18,519 bases of DNA from contig NW_019091474.1 in the NCBI RefSeq assembly GCF_001949145.1, forward strand, positions 145,178 to 163,696. The letters are read 5' to 3'. The position numbers and the translations under genes were made by a program. Under the pieces are notes generated by a model that saw only the letters and a list, made by a program, of their open reading frames with translations, did not search any database and was not told where the DNA came from. Shown in pieces: positions 10,001 to 18,519 of this stretch (position 1 is the stretch's first letter; the number at the start of each line of letters is the position of its first letter). This stretch comes from Acanthaster planci. Lineage: Eukaryota; Echinodermata; Asteroidea; Valvatida; Acanthasteridae.

Positions 10001-13000
10001 TAGATTCTCAGTACCGTTTTATTCAAGGTTTAGCAATAATCTGCCGTGGTGCTGCCGTGGGGGTAAATGGTCCCTCACGTGTGCTAGACAGGCTAGCTCC
10101 CCTATGCACGGATCATTCGGAGGTTCTCCGTGCAACATGCGAAGTCAACCAATGTGTTCACTGAAATTATTATGGAGAAATCTTTGCTCGCTGTATGCAC
10201 ATTTCTACACATGACTAAAAGTATGGGGCCTAGAGGGACTGTCTTATTGTACAGGTTACCCAGCATTACCCTCTCTAAAAATCGTTAAAATTACGCAGTA
10301 GCAGGATTCCAGTCAATCGAGCAATTTTTGCAGCTTTTGGACATCGCTTTATACAAAATAAAAACTTTGTATAAAGCGATGTCCAAAAGCTGCAAAAATC
10401 GTGCAGATCTACAGCGACGCGCACTGACCAGAAATCAAAGATTTTTTTCTGGCCTTAAATGGTGTCTTTCTGATCTGAACTGGAGAATTCAAAATTCCCG
10501 AAAGCAAAACAAAAAACATTGCTTCCTAACGGAGGGGCATGTCAAGAAAAACAAGTTTCAATTTTGATTTCCGCACTATTTTGCTGTCAGACGTACTTGA
10601 CCATCCTTATGTGCTTCCTTAAGCAAATAATAATTCCTGAATGATATGGATAATGCCAGGAGCAATGATACTGAAGATTGTATTTGCGTTTTAACAGAGA
10701 AATGCTAACACAATTTCCTCTCAATACGTACAAAACAAATGTCAACAGGAAAGACACAAAAGTAGATCAACTCATTTTTCGTTTTAATGACATCTTTGAT
10801 ACATTTTCAGTCACACTCGTAGACATGCATGTTTTTCTCCGTTGGAAAAAAAATGATAAGAGGGGATTTTGGTTTTCACAAATGGATCAGCCTCGTACGT
10901 TAATACTATTGACTAATTGGCCAAGGTATTTATTATAATCACTTGTTTTGCTTGAAAAATTTGCTTTTCGAAGATATGCCGTTTTCCTTTACTGCAGAAA
11001 CTCCTGGAAAGTAATAGATTATGCACTTTTAAAACTGGAAAAACATATCCTGCGATTACCTCGAAAAACGTTTTTGTTCAAAGTCAGTGTAAACACGAGT
11101 CCCTTCCTAAGAACGATGACGAAATGTGACATATTTGAAATGGCTGTGAAACTCGTGTGTCTGCCTTTAGGGCATCACACCTGTTTTCGCGCCAATTTAC
11201 CTCAACATTAAAAAGGAACCAAAGTACCTGAACTTTCCATCTCCCATAATATACGTTGTAGTCATTTGGAACACATTTTGAAAACTACACCTCTATAGGC
11301 CTACATTGACAATAATTGTATGTTTTAAGTTGCAGAAAGGCATGAACTCCCATAATTGGTATCATAAGGCATTATGAATGAGTTATGAGCACAACATAAT
11401 TTCAAGAGTACAGTCATATGCTCGAAGTGATATACTGTATACATCAGAAGCGTTGTGACTATGCCTTCCTCAGCGCAAAGAATCGCGTTCAATGGCCATA
11501 TCAAGAGCTGCAACTCCTGCGTGCGTCGTTCAGCAATAAAATCACCCGATCTGACTACCCAACGCTACTTATAAGTGAGGCTTGCGCAGCTAAACGGCCG
11601 TGCTCTAACTGTGGTGCTAATATATTATGGTATAATGCAACACTGAAGGCACATTTATAAGTGAGGATTGGTCGAACTTTCTGCCTCCCTTATTTTTATA
11701 CGCTGACTAGCCTCACTTATAAGTTTGCCACTGCGTTGCATCATACGATAATATATTAGTGTGGCGTGACAGAGGGCACTGGTCACTAGGCGCGGTGCAA
11801 AGTTATAGATGGCGCTCTGCCCAGTAACAGAGGCAGATGTTACGCACGCGTAGCTGTGTGTTAAGCAAGCGCGGCGTATAGGCTCCGCCTTGTGCGTTAT
11901 GTGATAGGGCGGTGGAAGTCACTGCTTGGTCACGTGAGCACGTGCGCGGGCGTGGTCAGAGCAGCGCGAAAGCTGTAAAAGGCGCGCGCAGGCTAGGTAA
12001 AGTCGTCCTGATCAAGGGCTGATCCTGAGGTAAGGGTCGAGAATCCTGTGCAAAGGTTAAAGTCACCTAGCCTAGTGTGACTGTGCCTAAGTCCTAGTGG
12101 TGCGTGCGTTGTTGAGGGGCTCGGTAGGTTGAGGGGCTAATTGGTGGTGCAGTATAGTTCCTGATAGGAGCTTGCGGTCGATGCACGGGCGGATTGCTAT
12201 CTCTTGACGTGAGTTGCGTGTAGCCCAGCCCTGACAATAAGTCCCGTAGACTTGCTAAAGTCCCTGATTCGGCACTGGATGCCCACAATTAATTGTGGTG
12301 TTCGCTGCTCTGGGCAAAGTCTGGTCACGTATAATCACAGTCTCCCCGTCAATAGCACCCTCTACTGGTATATTGGTTTAGTGTGTTGACGAATAAACCA
12401 GCCGCTTATTAATTGTTGTATATAAGTCAGGTGTCTAGGATATGTCTGGTATATTTCAAGTCAAGTCTGTCTGGGTTACGTCATTAAGTTTCGACCAATC
12501 AGTTTAGGCATCATCTCGACGAAGACCAACTTTCTTGGGGGACGGTATACTTCGGTCCCAACGGACTCGTCCCTAGCCACTCAGGGACTTTCCGGCGTGC
12601 CGTCTGACGTGCCGCAACTCGAGGAATAGGGCGCGGCGTCACATTAGCATCACAGGTCTTGCAGGCTATTTTGCACAGGCCTCGCTTAAGTTGCGGTGGG
12701 TAATCTGATTGGGTGTAAAATCAGGGCTTCAACCGATTTGATAAGATACTAAGTTTATTCAGGTGTTTCACGGCTTTACTGCCAGAAACGGGTTTGCCTC
12801 TTCCTACTTACCTGTCAGTGCCGCAAGAAAATATCCAGGCATACACTCGAAAGGAGAGTGTTTTTTTCTGTTTGTTTGTTTATTTGTTTTGTCTGATTTC
12901 CGTTACTGTGTAGAAAATGGCTTGGTAGGTGATGAACCTCAAGTTTCAGTCGTTGACAACATGAAATGTTCAAATCAAAACCCATTGATATGCCCGATAC

Positions 13001-13197
13001 CAGTTTGATGTGCTGAACTGTAAAATGCCTTAAATGTTTATATTATTTACTTATTCTTGCTTATTGCAGGCTTGATGTTTGACAAACTCGGAAGCTACGA
13101 CCTGGCGTTTATCATCTTGGGGTGTGTAGCATGTCTGCCGTTGGTGTCGCTGTTTGCGGAAGTCCTGTTAAATCGACGGAAGGCACGATCCCTTTAA
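6891..13197 (+). CDS. SLC16/monocarboxylate-transporter-like membrane transporter, four exons
   Basis: The spliced frame is 196+144+849+125 coding bases plus TAA, giving 438 residues, a usual length for SLC16 proteins. The fold is that of a 12-helix plasma-membrane MFS carrier: helices 1-6 (about residues 12-190), a charged cytoplasmic loop (about 191-247) and helices 7-12 (about 250-428). Family-like features are WMIGSLIAAV at helix 2, an RHF...ATGIGTSG stretch at the usual YF..RR.LA.G site, the GWRSALLLLGA segment at helix 6, FVAYAESKGFS after helix 7, and GLMFDKLGSYDLAF before helix 12. Lys31 in helix 1 aligns with the substrate lysine of MCT1. The helix-8 Asp/Arg pair of MCT1 aligns with Asn298 and Lys302. 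Canonical SLC16 members move monocarboxylates with protons, but many divergent ones carry other substrates, so the substrate is unknown. The start follows an in-frame TAA at 6861 and has a favourable GAGATGG context. A paralogous last exon lies at 1600. Confidence 0.85.
7443..7586 (+). CDS. SLC16-like gene, exon 2 (end of helix 2 to helix 4)
   Basis: The acceptor is AATGCAG ending at 7442 and the donor is G|GTAGTC at 7587. The exon is 144 bases, phase 1 at both ends, and encodes PLSALLNGIFGTGTVVIVSG and the following helix-3 and helix-4 residues to ILAG (residues 66-114). This matches the P-L-hydrophobic-N-x-F-G layout and the SSFSTSI block typical of the family. The join to exon 3 aligns with canonical family members without a gap, which supports both splice choices. 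Confidence 0.85.
8334..8345 (-). repeat. TACAGGGTGTCC motif, minus strand, in intron 2
   Basis: The plus strand reads GGACACCCTGTA, the exact reverse complement of 2293-2304, and on the minus strand it is followed by ACATAAAAAG. It lies in intron 2 (7587-8952). The rest of this 1366-bp intron shows nothing I can name, and its open frames are short and unlike any family. Confidence 0.45.
8953..9801 (+). CDS. SLC16-like gene, exon 3 (helices 4-11)
   Basis: The acceptor is GAGCAG ending at 8952 and the donor is G|GTAAAA at 9802. The exon has 849 bases, phase 1 at both ends, and gives residues 114-397. It carries RAMAGRHF (where canonical members have YF..RR), helices 5-6, a loop with NKPRSSDAKKNSPLRSLKN, the conserved FVAYAESKGFSGYEA region, helix 8 with GNMVLKIIIGLILDFG, and helices 9-11 ending at GFYPG. 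The one large central exon followed by a short last exon is a usual layout for SLC16 genes. Confidence 0.88.
9802..11540. other. Intron 3, left part
   Basis: This is the left half of the 3268-base intron 3 and is A/T-rich. Open frames up to 88 codons occur but overlap one another without family signatures. The only clear structure is the perfect hairpin at 10324-10399, listed separately. Confidence 0.6.
10324..10399. repeat. Perfect 34-bp hairpin with 8-base loop
   Basis: The left arm (10324-10357, beginning ATTTTTGCAGCTTTTGGAC) is matched exactly by the reverse complement of 10366-10399. The loop ATAAAAAC separates them. Flanks do not continue the pairing. A perfect stem suggests a recent inverted duplication, a tiny foldback element or an assembly or cloning artefact. 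If transcribed within the intron it would form a stable hairpin. The perfect pairing is unlike a typical animal microRNA precursor, which has mismatches. Confidence 0.9.
11931..11944 (+). promoter_or_regulatory. Paired CACGTG E-boxes in the LTR
   Basis: Two perfect CACGTG palindromes (11931-11936 and 11939-11944) are spaced 8 bases start to start within the presumed U3 part of the solo LTR. CACGTG is the known core site of basic helix-loop-helix/zipper factors of the MYC/USF type. Function here is inferred only. Confidence 0.5.
12392..12397 (+). terminator. Polyadenylation signal AATAAA of the LTR
   Basis: AATAAA is followed within about 20-40 bases by T/G-rich sequence (ATTGTTGTATATAAG, then GGTGTC). 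This placement fits the end of R in the solo LTR. It lies in intron 3 in the sense direction, so it could cause premature polyadenylation of the transporter transcript. Confidence 0.55.
13070..13197 (+). CDS. SLC16-like gene, exon 4 (helix 12 and stop)
   Basis: The acceptor is TTATTGCAG ending at 13069. Joined to exon 3 the frame reads GFYPG-LMFDKLGSYDLAFIILG, runs through helix 12 and ends LLNRRKARSL, with TAA at 13195-13197. The pattern G-x-x-[FY]-D-x-x-G-S-Y is the usual start of the last helix in this family. The very short basic tail has no long cytoplasmic extension. No canonical AATAAA is seen in the next 200 bases; AATAAG near 13256 and AATAAT near 13365 are variant candidates. Confidence 0.88.
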
Positions 13198-15516
13198 ATG
13201 TCAAGTGCGTGTGCTTGATACAACTTCGTCTATAAGACATGCCGCCAGTTATTCAAAATAAGAGTAAGAAGGAAGTGGGGAAGCAACATGTATCGTTCTT
13301 TTCCTCGATGCCAGTGAATGTTGCTGCAGAATGTGTACGAACTTTCTCAGGTTTGTTTATACATAATAATGAAGATTGTGTTAATTAAGATAGTGTGGAC
13401 ACGCCCTGTGACGTACGCAGGATGGACAGAACGAGGTGCTCGGTACACGTAGCAACCTGGATGGTTTGTGTATGATCAATACCAGCACGTAAGTGGGCGG
13501 AGCTTGCTCTTGGCTCTGCAAGTGTCTGCGAACCTGTAATGGCATGAGTAGGCCTACTCTTGCGGTGGCGTGAGTTGCTAGAGGACACAGTGTATGCTAA
13601 TATAGGCCTATGTTAGGCGCAGGCGGAGTGTCTTCATGTAGCAGTACACTTCTGGGTGCATTGCAGTAGGTTATTACCGGACTCGAATCGAGTCCATTCA
13701 AAACTGTATTTAAAATTCAGAAATCTCAGTGGAAAAACTGTCCCACATCTGTTGTCCATAATTCTTGGATTACGAACCATCATTTTAGGGTCTAGGGTAA
13801 CGGCAGGCATGTGTAAAAAGCGCACCGCGCAACCGATGCGACAGAGTTGCCTTTGTACTGCAACGTAAAAACGTTTTTCGTGAAGGATTGTTTTGCTTGC
13901 AGTTACTTTTCTTTTTGTGACTTGTGCCAATCATCATTGCACAACGGATTGAGAGTTACAGTGACACCATAAAACTCCTTCATACATATTAGTCGATACT
14001 TCGTTATTGATCATTTTTTAAATCTGTTAATATTGTATGTTCGGACTAAATTCGGTTCGCAAAAAGTTTGTTCATCATTTTGGAATCATTGGGGAAAAAA
14101 TGGACATGCTAGAATTGGCATAAAGTTTTTGTGCACCCGACTAAATGAAATCGCGCAAAGAAACAGGCAAAGTTGACTGGTGTCCTGTCCGCCATTTTAT
14201 ACACGTTCATAGCTACATGTAGTGTACATGTACGTGCTGTGCACATGAACGCATCACGTTTAGTCATTTGCCTCACGCGTCTTGCCCTCACTGTCAGTTC
14301 ATGAAAATAATTTCCTGTCACAGATAATCCATTTTGACTTGACAAGCCATCAAGAAGCGGTAGCCGGCCTTCAAAAGGCAAAATGCAAATTCCGTGGTAC
14401 GGTGTGCATAGAGAAGTTGGGACCAGCTTTGTGCGACACCTTAGGGGGAAGTATCCTTCAAAATAAGCACTGTACAGTCTAGAGATAGGGCGCCGGTCAA
14501 CTCGGTCCGAATCAGTTCTGAAATATTGGAAACAAAAATTTAAATTTTCTGTATTTTCCAATAATAGCCAATAACCAGGCCTTCGAGACCAAACTGACAA
14601 AAGCAGCATCACTCAAATACATTTAAATGATGCATTATTGTATGGTCTGCCAAAGTTGCAGACGATGATGGACTTGCAACAATGCCAACTGGGTAAGGTT
14701 TGGGGTTTGTAGTACACAATTTACTTTAACGACGAAACGCAGACTACTTCTTATGTCTTGGGTTAAATTAAAAAATAATTGTAGTACAATGTATGTTGTT
14801 AACCTGTTACTTTTTAGTGGAAAATATATACCATATTATGCACTAAACTAAAGGAGAACCGGTATAAATCGAACTAGAATATATTATAAAATTGCAAGTG
14901 CTAGTGTTTGAAATATGCATTATTGCACCAAGTAATTGCATGCTAAGAATTGTTTATGAAATAATTTATGAAGTCATATCTTAAAAGAAGAAAAATTTCT
15001 TTCCAAGTACACAAATGTTTAGATCAAATTAATATTCTTGGCTTTTATGTCTCGAATCCTTTTAATCTGTAATTGACGGTCTTTAGATTCATTTAATCGT
15101 TTTATCCGATGTAATTTCGTTATATTCATTTACGTTTGGTTTACATCTGCTGTATCGTTTGTAGGTAATGACATTAAAACACTTAGGGGAACTTTTCAAA
15201 CATCAGCGTCATTTATTAATAACGAATAAGGTCAAGGGTTTGTTACAAATAACCGCAGGCCCAATCTTGAAGATGTCTATTTACTTCTGCAATGGCAAAT
15301 GTATGGTGATTAGGGAGATCACTTCTGCCTTTCGTTGGTTGTTGAGGCTTATTATTATTATCACAATACGGAAAGTTTCGTGTGTGTGTGCCGTACGTAT
15401 ATCGTAAACCTTGAGACTAAACGCCAAACCTTAATTAAAGGACATGATTAACATGGAGCAGACTGAGCAACATATACCCACGAACTCAGAACGTTAAAAC
15501 GTTCCTGCTGGACGTG

Positions 15517-15574
15517 ATTGGATGTGTTGTCCAGTTATTTGTGTCTATCGATGAATCATAGGGCCGTGACGTCA
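15517..15574. promoter_or_regulatory. Possible promoter: inverted CCAAT box and full CRE
   Basis: ATTGG (inverted CCAAT) at 15517-15521 lies 45 bases before a perfect TGACGTCA at 15567-15574. The surrounding 100-150 bases are richer in G/C and CpG than their neighbours, for example CCCTCCGTCGAGC and AAACGCGTTG. TGACGTCA is the known full binding site of CREB/ATF factors. No downstream coding exon could be recognised, so a promoter is only an inference. Confidence 0.35.
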
Positions 15575-16169
15575 TGGAAACGCCCTCCGTCGAGCATACA
15601 ACAAACGCGTTGTAATGATGACCAGTTCAGACAATGCGTCATAAGGATGTGCCATTTTTCCGTCGTCGGTAGCTAGGTTTCCATACACGTTTATATCNTC
15701 AGGTTATAGTTATAATGCTGAGTGGACAGATTTAAGTTTGTGGCTTAGACAGTGGAAGTTGTTGCACTTTTCGAAGTTAATTCCTTTCTTGACTGCGAGT
15801 TAAAGCATACACATGCCTTGTATTTTTAGACTGGAATGTAACTCTACTAAATTCTACATTGGTGAACTGCACGACTTCATTTTCTGTTCTTTGATGATTT
15901 AGAATATTTTGCGGGTTATAATAACTTTCTTCGTAATTTACATTGTTTAATTGGAATTCTCCAAGGCATTGTATTTACATGGAAATTACTTATTGTATCT
16001 TTCCAGGGGTTTTTCTTGTGGCGACACCATAATAAAGAACTTGAGTGAGATAATGCACACTATCTGTGTCGATCTCATCTTCTCACTGTTACAGTAAGAT
16101 CAAATTTTACATGAGCCACTTACACTATGAATTTGAACACCATGAATTCATTGTGAATTTGCAGTTTCA

Positions 16170-16288
16170 CCGTGAAAATTTTTTTCACGGCGATTTCACA
16201 GTCGTTTACCTAGTGAAAATACCGTGAAAATGGTGCTGGTCGTGACCTCCTGAGGACACCTTGAGGTGAGACAAAAAGCCGTGAAAAT
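16170..16288 (+). repeat. Cluster of CCGTGAAAAT repeats
   Basis: CCGTGAAAAT occurs at 16170, 16222 and 16279. A variant, TAGTGAAAAT, occurs at 16211, and an inverted copy, TTTTTCACGG, at 16181-16190. The first and the inverted copy form a short hairpin. The wider stretch from about 16120 has several GTGAA/TTCAC words. It is probably an ancient satellite or repeat fragment. Confidence 0.6.
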
Positions 16289-16508
16289 GCCGTGAGCCCT
16301 CTGAAGGAGTCCTCCCCTGCGGTTTGGTTAATCTAATAAACACTTTACGACCAATTAGCTTATGCCATTAACCAGGCCTCATAATAGGGCCAGTGAAACC
16401 ACAAACCGCCCACTGTTTATAAAGTTACCAGGCACTTAACTGTGTGTGCTGCCCATGCCCACCACCCATACTTGCTCAAGGCCACGATCAAATAGGTTGG
16501 TGTACACG

Positions 16509-16545
16509 TACATGTACATGTACTTGTGCAATGTACATGTACATG
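16509..16545. repeat. ACATGTAC palindrome pair
   Basis: TACATGTACATGTAC (16509-16523) and ATGTACATGTACATG (16531-16545) are self-complementary runs separated by seven bases. A similar GTACATGTAC lies at 14224-14233. Such runs are simple-sequence features of many marine invertebrate genomes. Confidence 0.7.
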
Positions 16546-17341
16546 CAACTTGTGGCCGGGAAATGGTCACAGTGCAGATACAGTAGATTACTGTTACAGA
16601 GCTCCCTGATACAACGCTCTATACTTACTATACCGATCTAACGCTCTATTTTCATTTCCCCAACTGCACGCCCATTCACTGTTTATTTTTTTATGTGGTT
16701 GCTTGTAGTGCTCCCGTTTACAAAGCTTTTTGGGATATAACGCTCAGGATTTCCGGTTACAGCGATCTTTACCTTGGAAAATCAGATTCTTTGAAAATCA
16801 ATCCATCTTCACAAGGCCGCCGCGATTGGCTGGCCAGGCCTGGACACCATCCACTTAAGCGTAGTGCAGACATGTGGCTGGCCGTCCATGCAGCGCCATC
16901 GCCAGTACGACCTGCTCACCACGCAGAGCCGCGGCTGCGTGGCTATGATGTGGCGAAATTGTAGTGATTTCTTTTCGCACTTTTTATATATTCTGGTGAT
17001 GTAGTTTGTGACATTGAGATACTTCTACATGTAGTATTTCCGACCTAAATGTTTCTTTCCACCAGTAAATAAAATGTTCGTGTTTGGCATGACAAGTCGT
17101 ATCAGTTTTCATAGCCGTTTTCTAATTTTTCTAACTTCGGCTCCGTCTGATGCTTCAAGTTATTTTTTTACCATCTGACTTTGAAGCTGTAAGAGCACTG
17201 ATTAGTCTAATAGAGCCACAAAACATAAAATAAGATTCAAGAGAACCAAAAATTACAGTAATCCAATTTAATGTAAACGCTTCAGGCCCATAATTGGGGA
17301 TTGGTTTTGGGGACGAAGACGGAGACGAAGTTGAGAACATG

Positions 17342-17575
17342 TATAGACCGTATTTGCGGCATCCCCAATTTCAGTCGTAGTCCTGAACGTACAGTATGAA
17401 TTTTAAACCCCTAATGGGATGGTACCAGGGGATTTGGGTACTCGGAATGAAATCGTAGAATATAGTCTGTGTGTGTGTGTGTTTATTTTTGTTTTCCAAT
17501 TTAACGTTTTCCAATCAATACATTAAACGTTAGGGAATATGACTGAAATTGGGGACGCCCCAAATACGGTCTGTC
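17342..17575. mobile_element. MITE with 32-bp terminal inverted repeats
   Basis: The sequence at 17345-17376 (AGACCGTATTTGCGGCATCC, then CCAATTTCAGTC) is the reverse complement of 17541-17572 at 30 of 32 positions. The element is about 230 bases, A/T-rich inside, with a (GT)n run near 17466-17481 and no coding capacity. ACATG occurs on both outer sides (17337-17341 and 17576-17580), a possible 5-bp target duplication if the element spans 17342-17575. The terminal three bases do not pair well, so the exact ends are uncertain. Superfamily is not assigned. Confidence 0.7.
17466..17481 (+). repeat. (GT)n microsatellite
   Basis: A short run of alternating T and G (about seven GT units) lies inside the MITE at 17342-17575. 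Confidence 0.8.
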
Positions 17576-17884
17576 ACATGGTCATTGGGAAAAGTCAGTG
17601 TGTGGACTGACCATGACGGGTACGCAGTACTTTAGCAGTCACAGGATGTCGCGGTGGATGTGCATTGCAACTTTGCGTGTGCTCCGTGCTACGCAGCATG
17701 CCCAAGGTCCTGTTTGTTGCGGTTTTTGAAGAGAAGTTTGATGTGTTTATTATATCGCGTGATTAATATGGGTCTGTGCTGTAGTACATGTATAGTCGTA
17801 CAACTGGACAACGATCGAAGTTCCTGGTGACTAGCAAGGGAGGGGGAGTAACGGGCACCTGGTCGCCTTGGCGATCAGAATTAA

Positions 17885-18519
17885 ACATAATTTGATCATG
17901 TGTTGAAAGTTTGGATTTTAGGGTCACTATAGTAACAGTATTACAATGCATAATTATTTTTCATAATTTCCCTCTGCTTTTATGAATAAAACTTCATCAC
18001 TTGTGTTGACATTATCAGGAGTCACCTGGAATCAGTCATCACATGTGAAGTTTGGGTTGAAAAGGTGGAACGATTCAATTTTTAGGGTGAAAAAGGTGTA
18101 GCCAAATATAGTTTCACCAAAGTACTCAGAGCAAAGTAAGATGGTCCTTTTCCTATACTTAGATATGTAAAAATTAATGATTTACTTAAAATTCTCAGGA
18201 ATGATCTGAAATCAGTCTCCGATAGTATGCGTCAAGCTAGATTTGGGTGAAAAGATTGAACGGTTCTGTTTTTAACAGTGAAAAAGGTGTTTTTAGGGTT
18301 TCGCCATAGTACTGTACAGCTGCACTGATGATTTCCTATCATTTCCCTACACTTGGATGACTAAAAATTGATCACTTGGGTTGAATTTTTCAGGAATGAT
18401 CTGAAATCAGCCTCCAACATCATAATACGTCGTGTTTGAGGTTAACAGATTGAGCAGTTCTTTTTTAGGCTGAAATAGGTACATGTATATTTAGGGTTTC
18501 ACCCAAGTACAAAGCAGTT
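17885..18519 (+). repeat. Tandem repeat, about 180-195-bp units, open at window end
   Basis: Three full units start near 17966, 18147 and 18341, and part of a fourth precedes them (about 17885-17965). Shared landmarks in order are TTTCC(C)TA.ACTT.GAT, a CAGGAATGATCTGAAATCAG block (CAGGAGTCACCTGGAATCAG in the first unit), TTTGGGTGAAAAG or a relative, TTTTTAGG(G/C)TGAAA.AGGT and a TTTCACC-AAGTAC end. Spacing is 181 and then 194 bases. Units differ considerably, so the array is old. It runs off the window, and no open frame is conserved across units. Confidence 0.75.

Larger units (their letters stand above)
11760..12643 (+). mobile_element. Solo long terminal repeat of an LTR retrotransposon
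   Basis: This GC-richer block of 884 bases starts TGTGGCG and ends CGTCACA, imperfect inverted termini of TG...CA type. TTAG lies directly on both sides (11756-11759 and 12644-12647), a 4-bp target duplication, or ATTAG if the shared A is counted. The flanking sequence joins into a continuous foldback arm when the block is removed, and the other arm shows a single TTAG there. Inside are two CACGTG boxes (11931, 11939), a TGTAAAAGG box near 11975 as a possible TATA element, and AATAAA at 12392 followed by T/G-rich sequence, the order expected of U3-R-U5 on the plus strand. No internal domain or second LTR is present, so it is the product of LTR-LTR recombination. Confidence 0.8.
11541..12714. 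mobile_element. Foldback (MITE-like) element, split by a solo LTR
   Basis: The left arm is 11541-11666 and the centre is about 11667-11710. The right arm is 11711-11759 continued at 12644-12714. The inner ends pair well: CTAATATATTAT at 11616-11627 and TTATAAGTGAGG at 11655-11666 recur in reverse complement, with about 42 of 50 positions alike. The outer ends pair as CACCC.ATC.GA.TACCCA.CGC, 19 of 24 alike. Weaker pairing may extend to about 11500 and 12750. The word TTATAAGTGAGG occurs twice in the left arm and, in reverse complement, once exactly (11711) and once in degraded form (12680) in the right. No transposase frame is present, so it is non-autonomous. The superfamily and outer target duplication are not resolved. 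Confidence 0.7.
13198..17341. other. 3' flank and intergenic region, no recognised gene
   Basis: The first part should include the transporter's 3' untranslated region. Its first 120 bases resemble the flank of the upstream copy (1728-1855). Small palindromes occur: GAGTAGGCCTACTC at 13546-13559, ATAGGCCTAT at 13602-13611, and GGACTCGA-A-TCGAGTCC at 13679-13695. An open minus-strand frame at 14109-14612 (167 codons) has no recognisable domain. AATAAA occurs at 16031 near a T-rich stretch. An ambiguous base is at 15698. Confidence 0.5.

Noticed and set aside
13679-13695. Palindrome resembling a tRNA T-arm
   Set aside because: The T-loop-like centre is fortuitous: no acceptor stem, D-arm or A and B boxes of a tRNA or tRNA-derived SINE could be found around it.
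14109-14612. Minus-strand open frame of 167 codons
   Set aside because: It is the longest frame outside the transporter but shows no domain, has odd composition (many Cys, Arg and aromatic residues) and includes a palindromic ACATGTAC tract. The plus strand is also open over part of it. Treated as chance.
16695-16964. Plus-strand frame of 89 codons rich in Pro, Arg and Ala
   Set aside because: It opens with a non-ATG codon and the composition follows a local GC-rich patch. No acceptor/donor pair or domain was seen.

Overview
This is eukaryotic genomic DNA: AT-rich, intron-bearing and dense in repeats. One ambiguous base lies at 15698, as in a draft assembly. The style fits a marine invertebrate, perhaps a deuterostome such as an echinoderm, hemichordate or cephalochordate: short ACATGTAC-type and AGGCCT-centred palindromes, MITE-like inverted repeats, and an SLC16-type transporter with a duplicated relative beside it. 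The species cannot be fixed from sequence alone, and that placement is inference.

The one gene that can be built with confidence is a four-exon, plus-strand member of the monocarboxylate transporter (SLC16/MCT) family of the major facilitator superfamily. Its exons are 6891-7086, 7443-7586, 8953-9801 and 13070-13197. All three introns are phase 1 with GT-AG ends. The spliced frame is 1314 coding bases, giving a 438-residue, 12-helix protein. It is a divergent member: the family's signature motifs are weak and two charged helix-8 positions are changed.

At 1600-1727 lies a second copy of the last exon, with its splice acceptor, frame and stop position kept but with a premature in-frame TGA. 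Similarity continues into the 3' flank. This is the tail of a head-to-tail paralogue whose other exons would lie left of the window. The locus therefore looks like a tandem SLC16 cluster with one truncated or decaying member. Positions 1-1599 would be that paralogue's last intron.

Intron 3 of the intact gene (9802-13069) carries nested mobile DNA. A foldback (MITE-like) element at about 11541-12714 has a solo LTR (11760-12643) inserted in its right arm, with a TTAG target duplication. The uninterrupted left arm shows the empty site. The same intron has a perfect 34-bp hairpin at 10324-10399.

Right of the gene (13198-18519) no gene is recognisable. The region holds a CRE/CCAAT-bearing stretch near 15517-15574, a cluster of CCGTGAAAAT repeats at 16170-16288, a roughly 230-bp MITE at 17342-17575, and a tandem repeat of 180-195-bp units from about 17885 to the window end. 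Region 1728-6890 is intergenic, with scattered short repeats and a doubtful minus-strand coding relic at 3471-3850.
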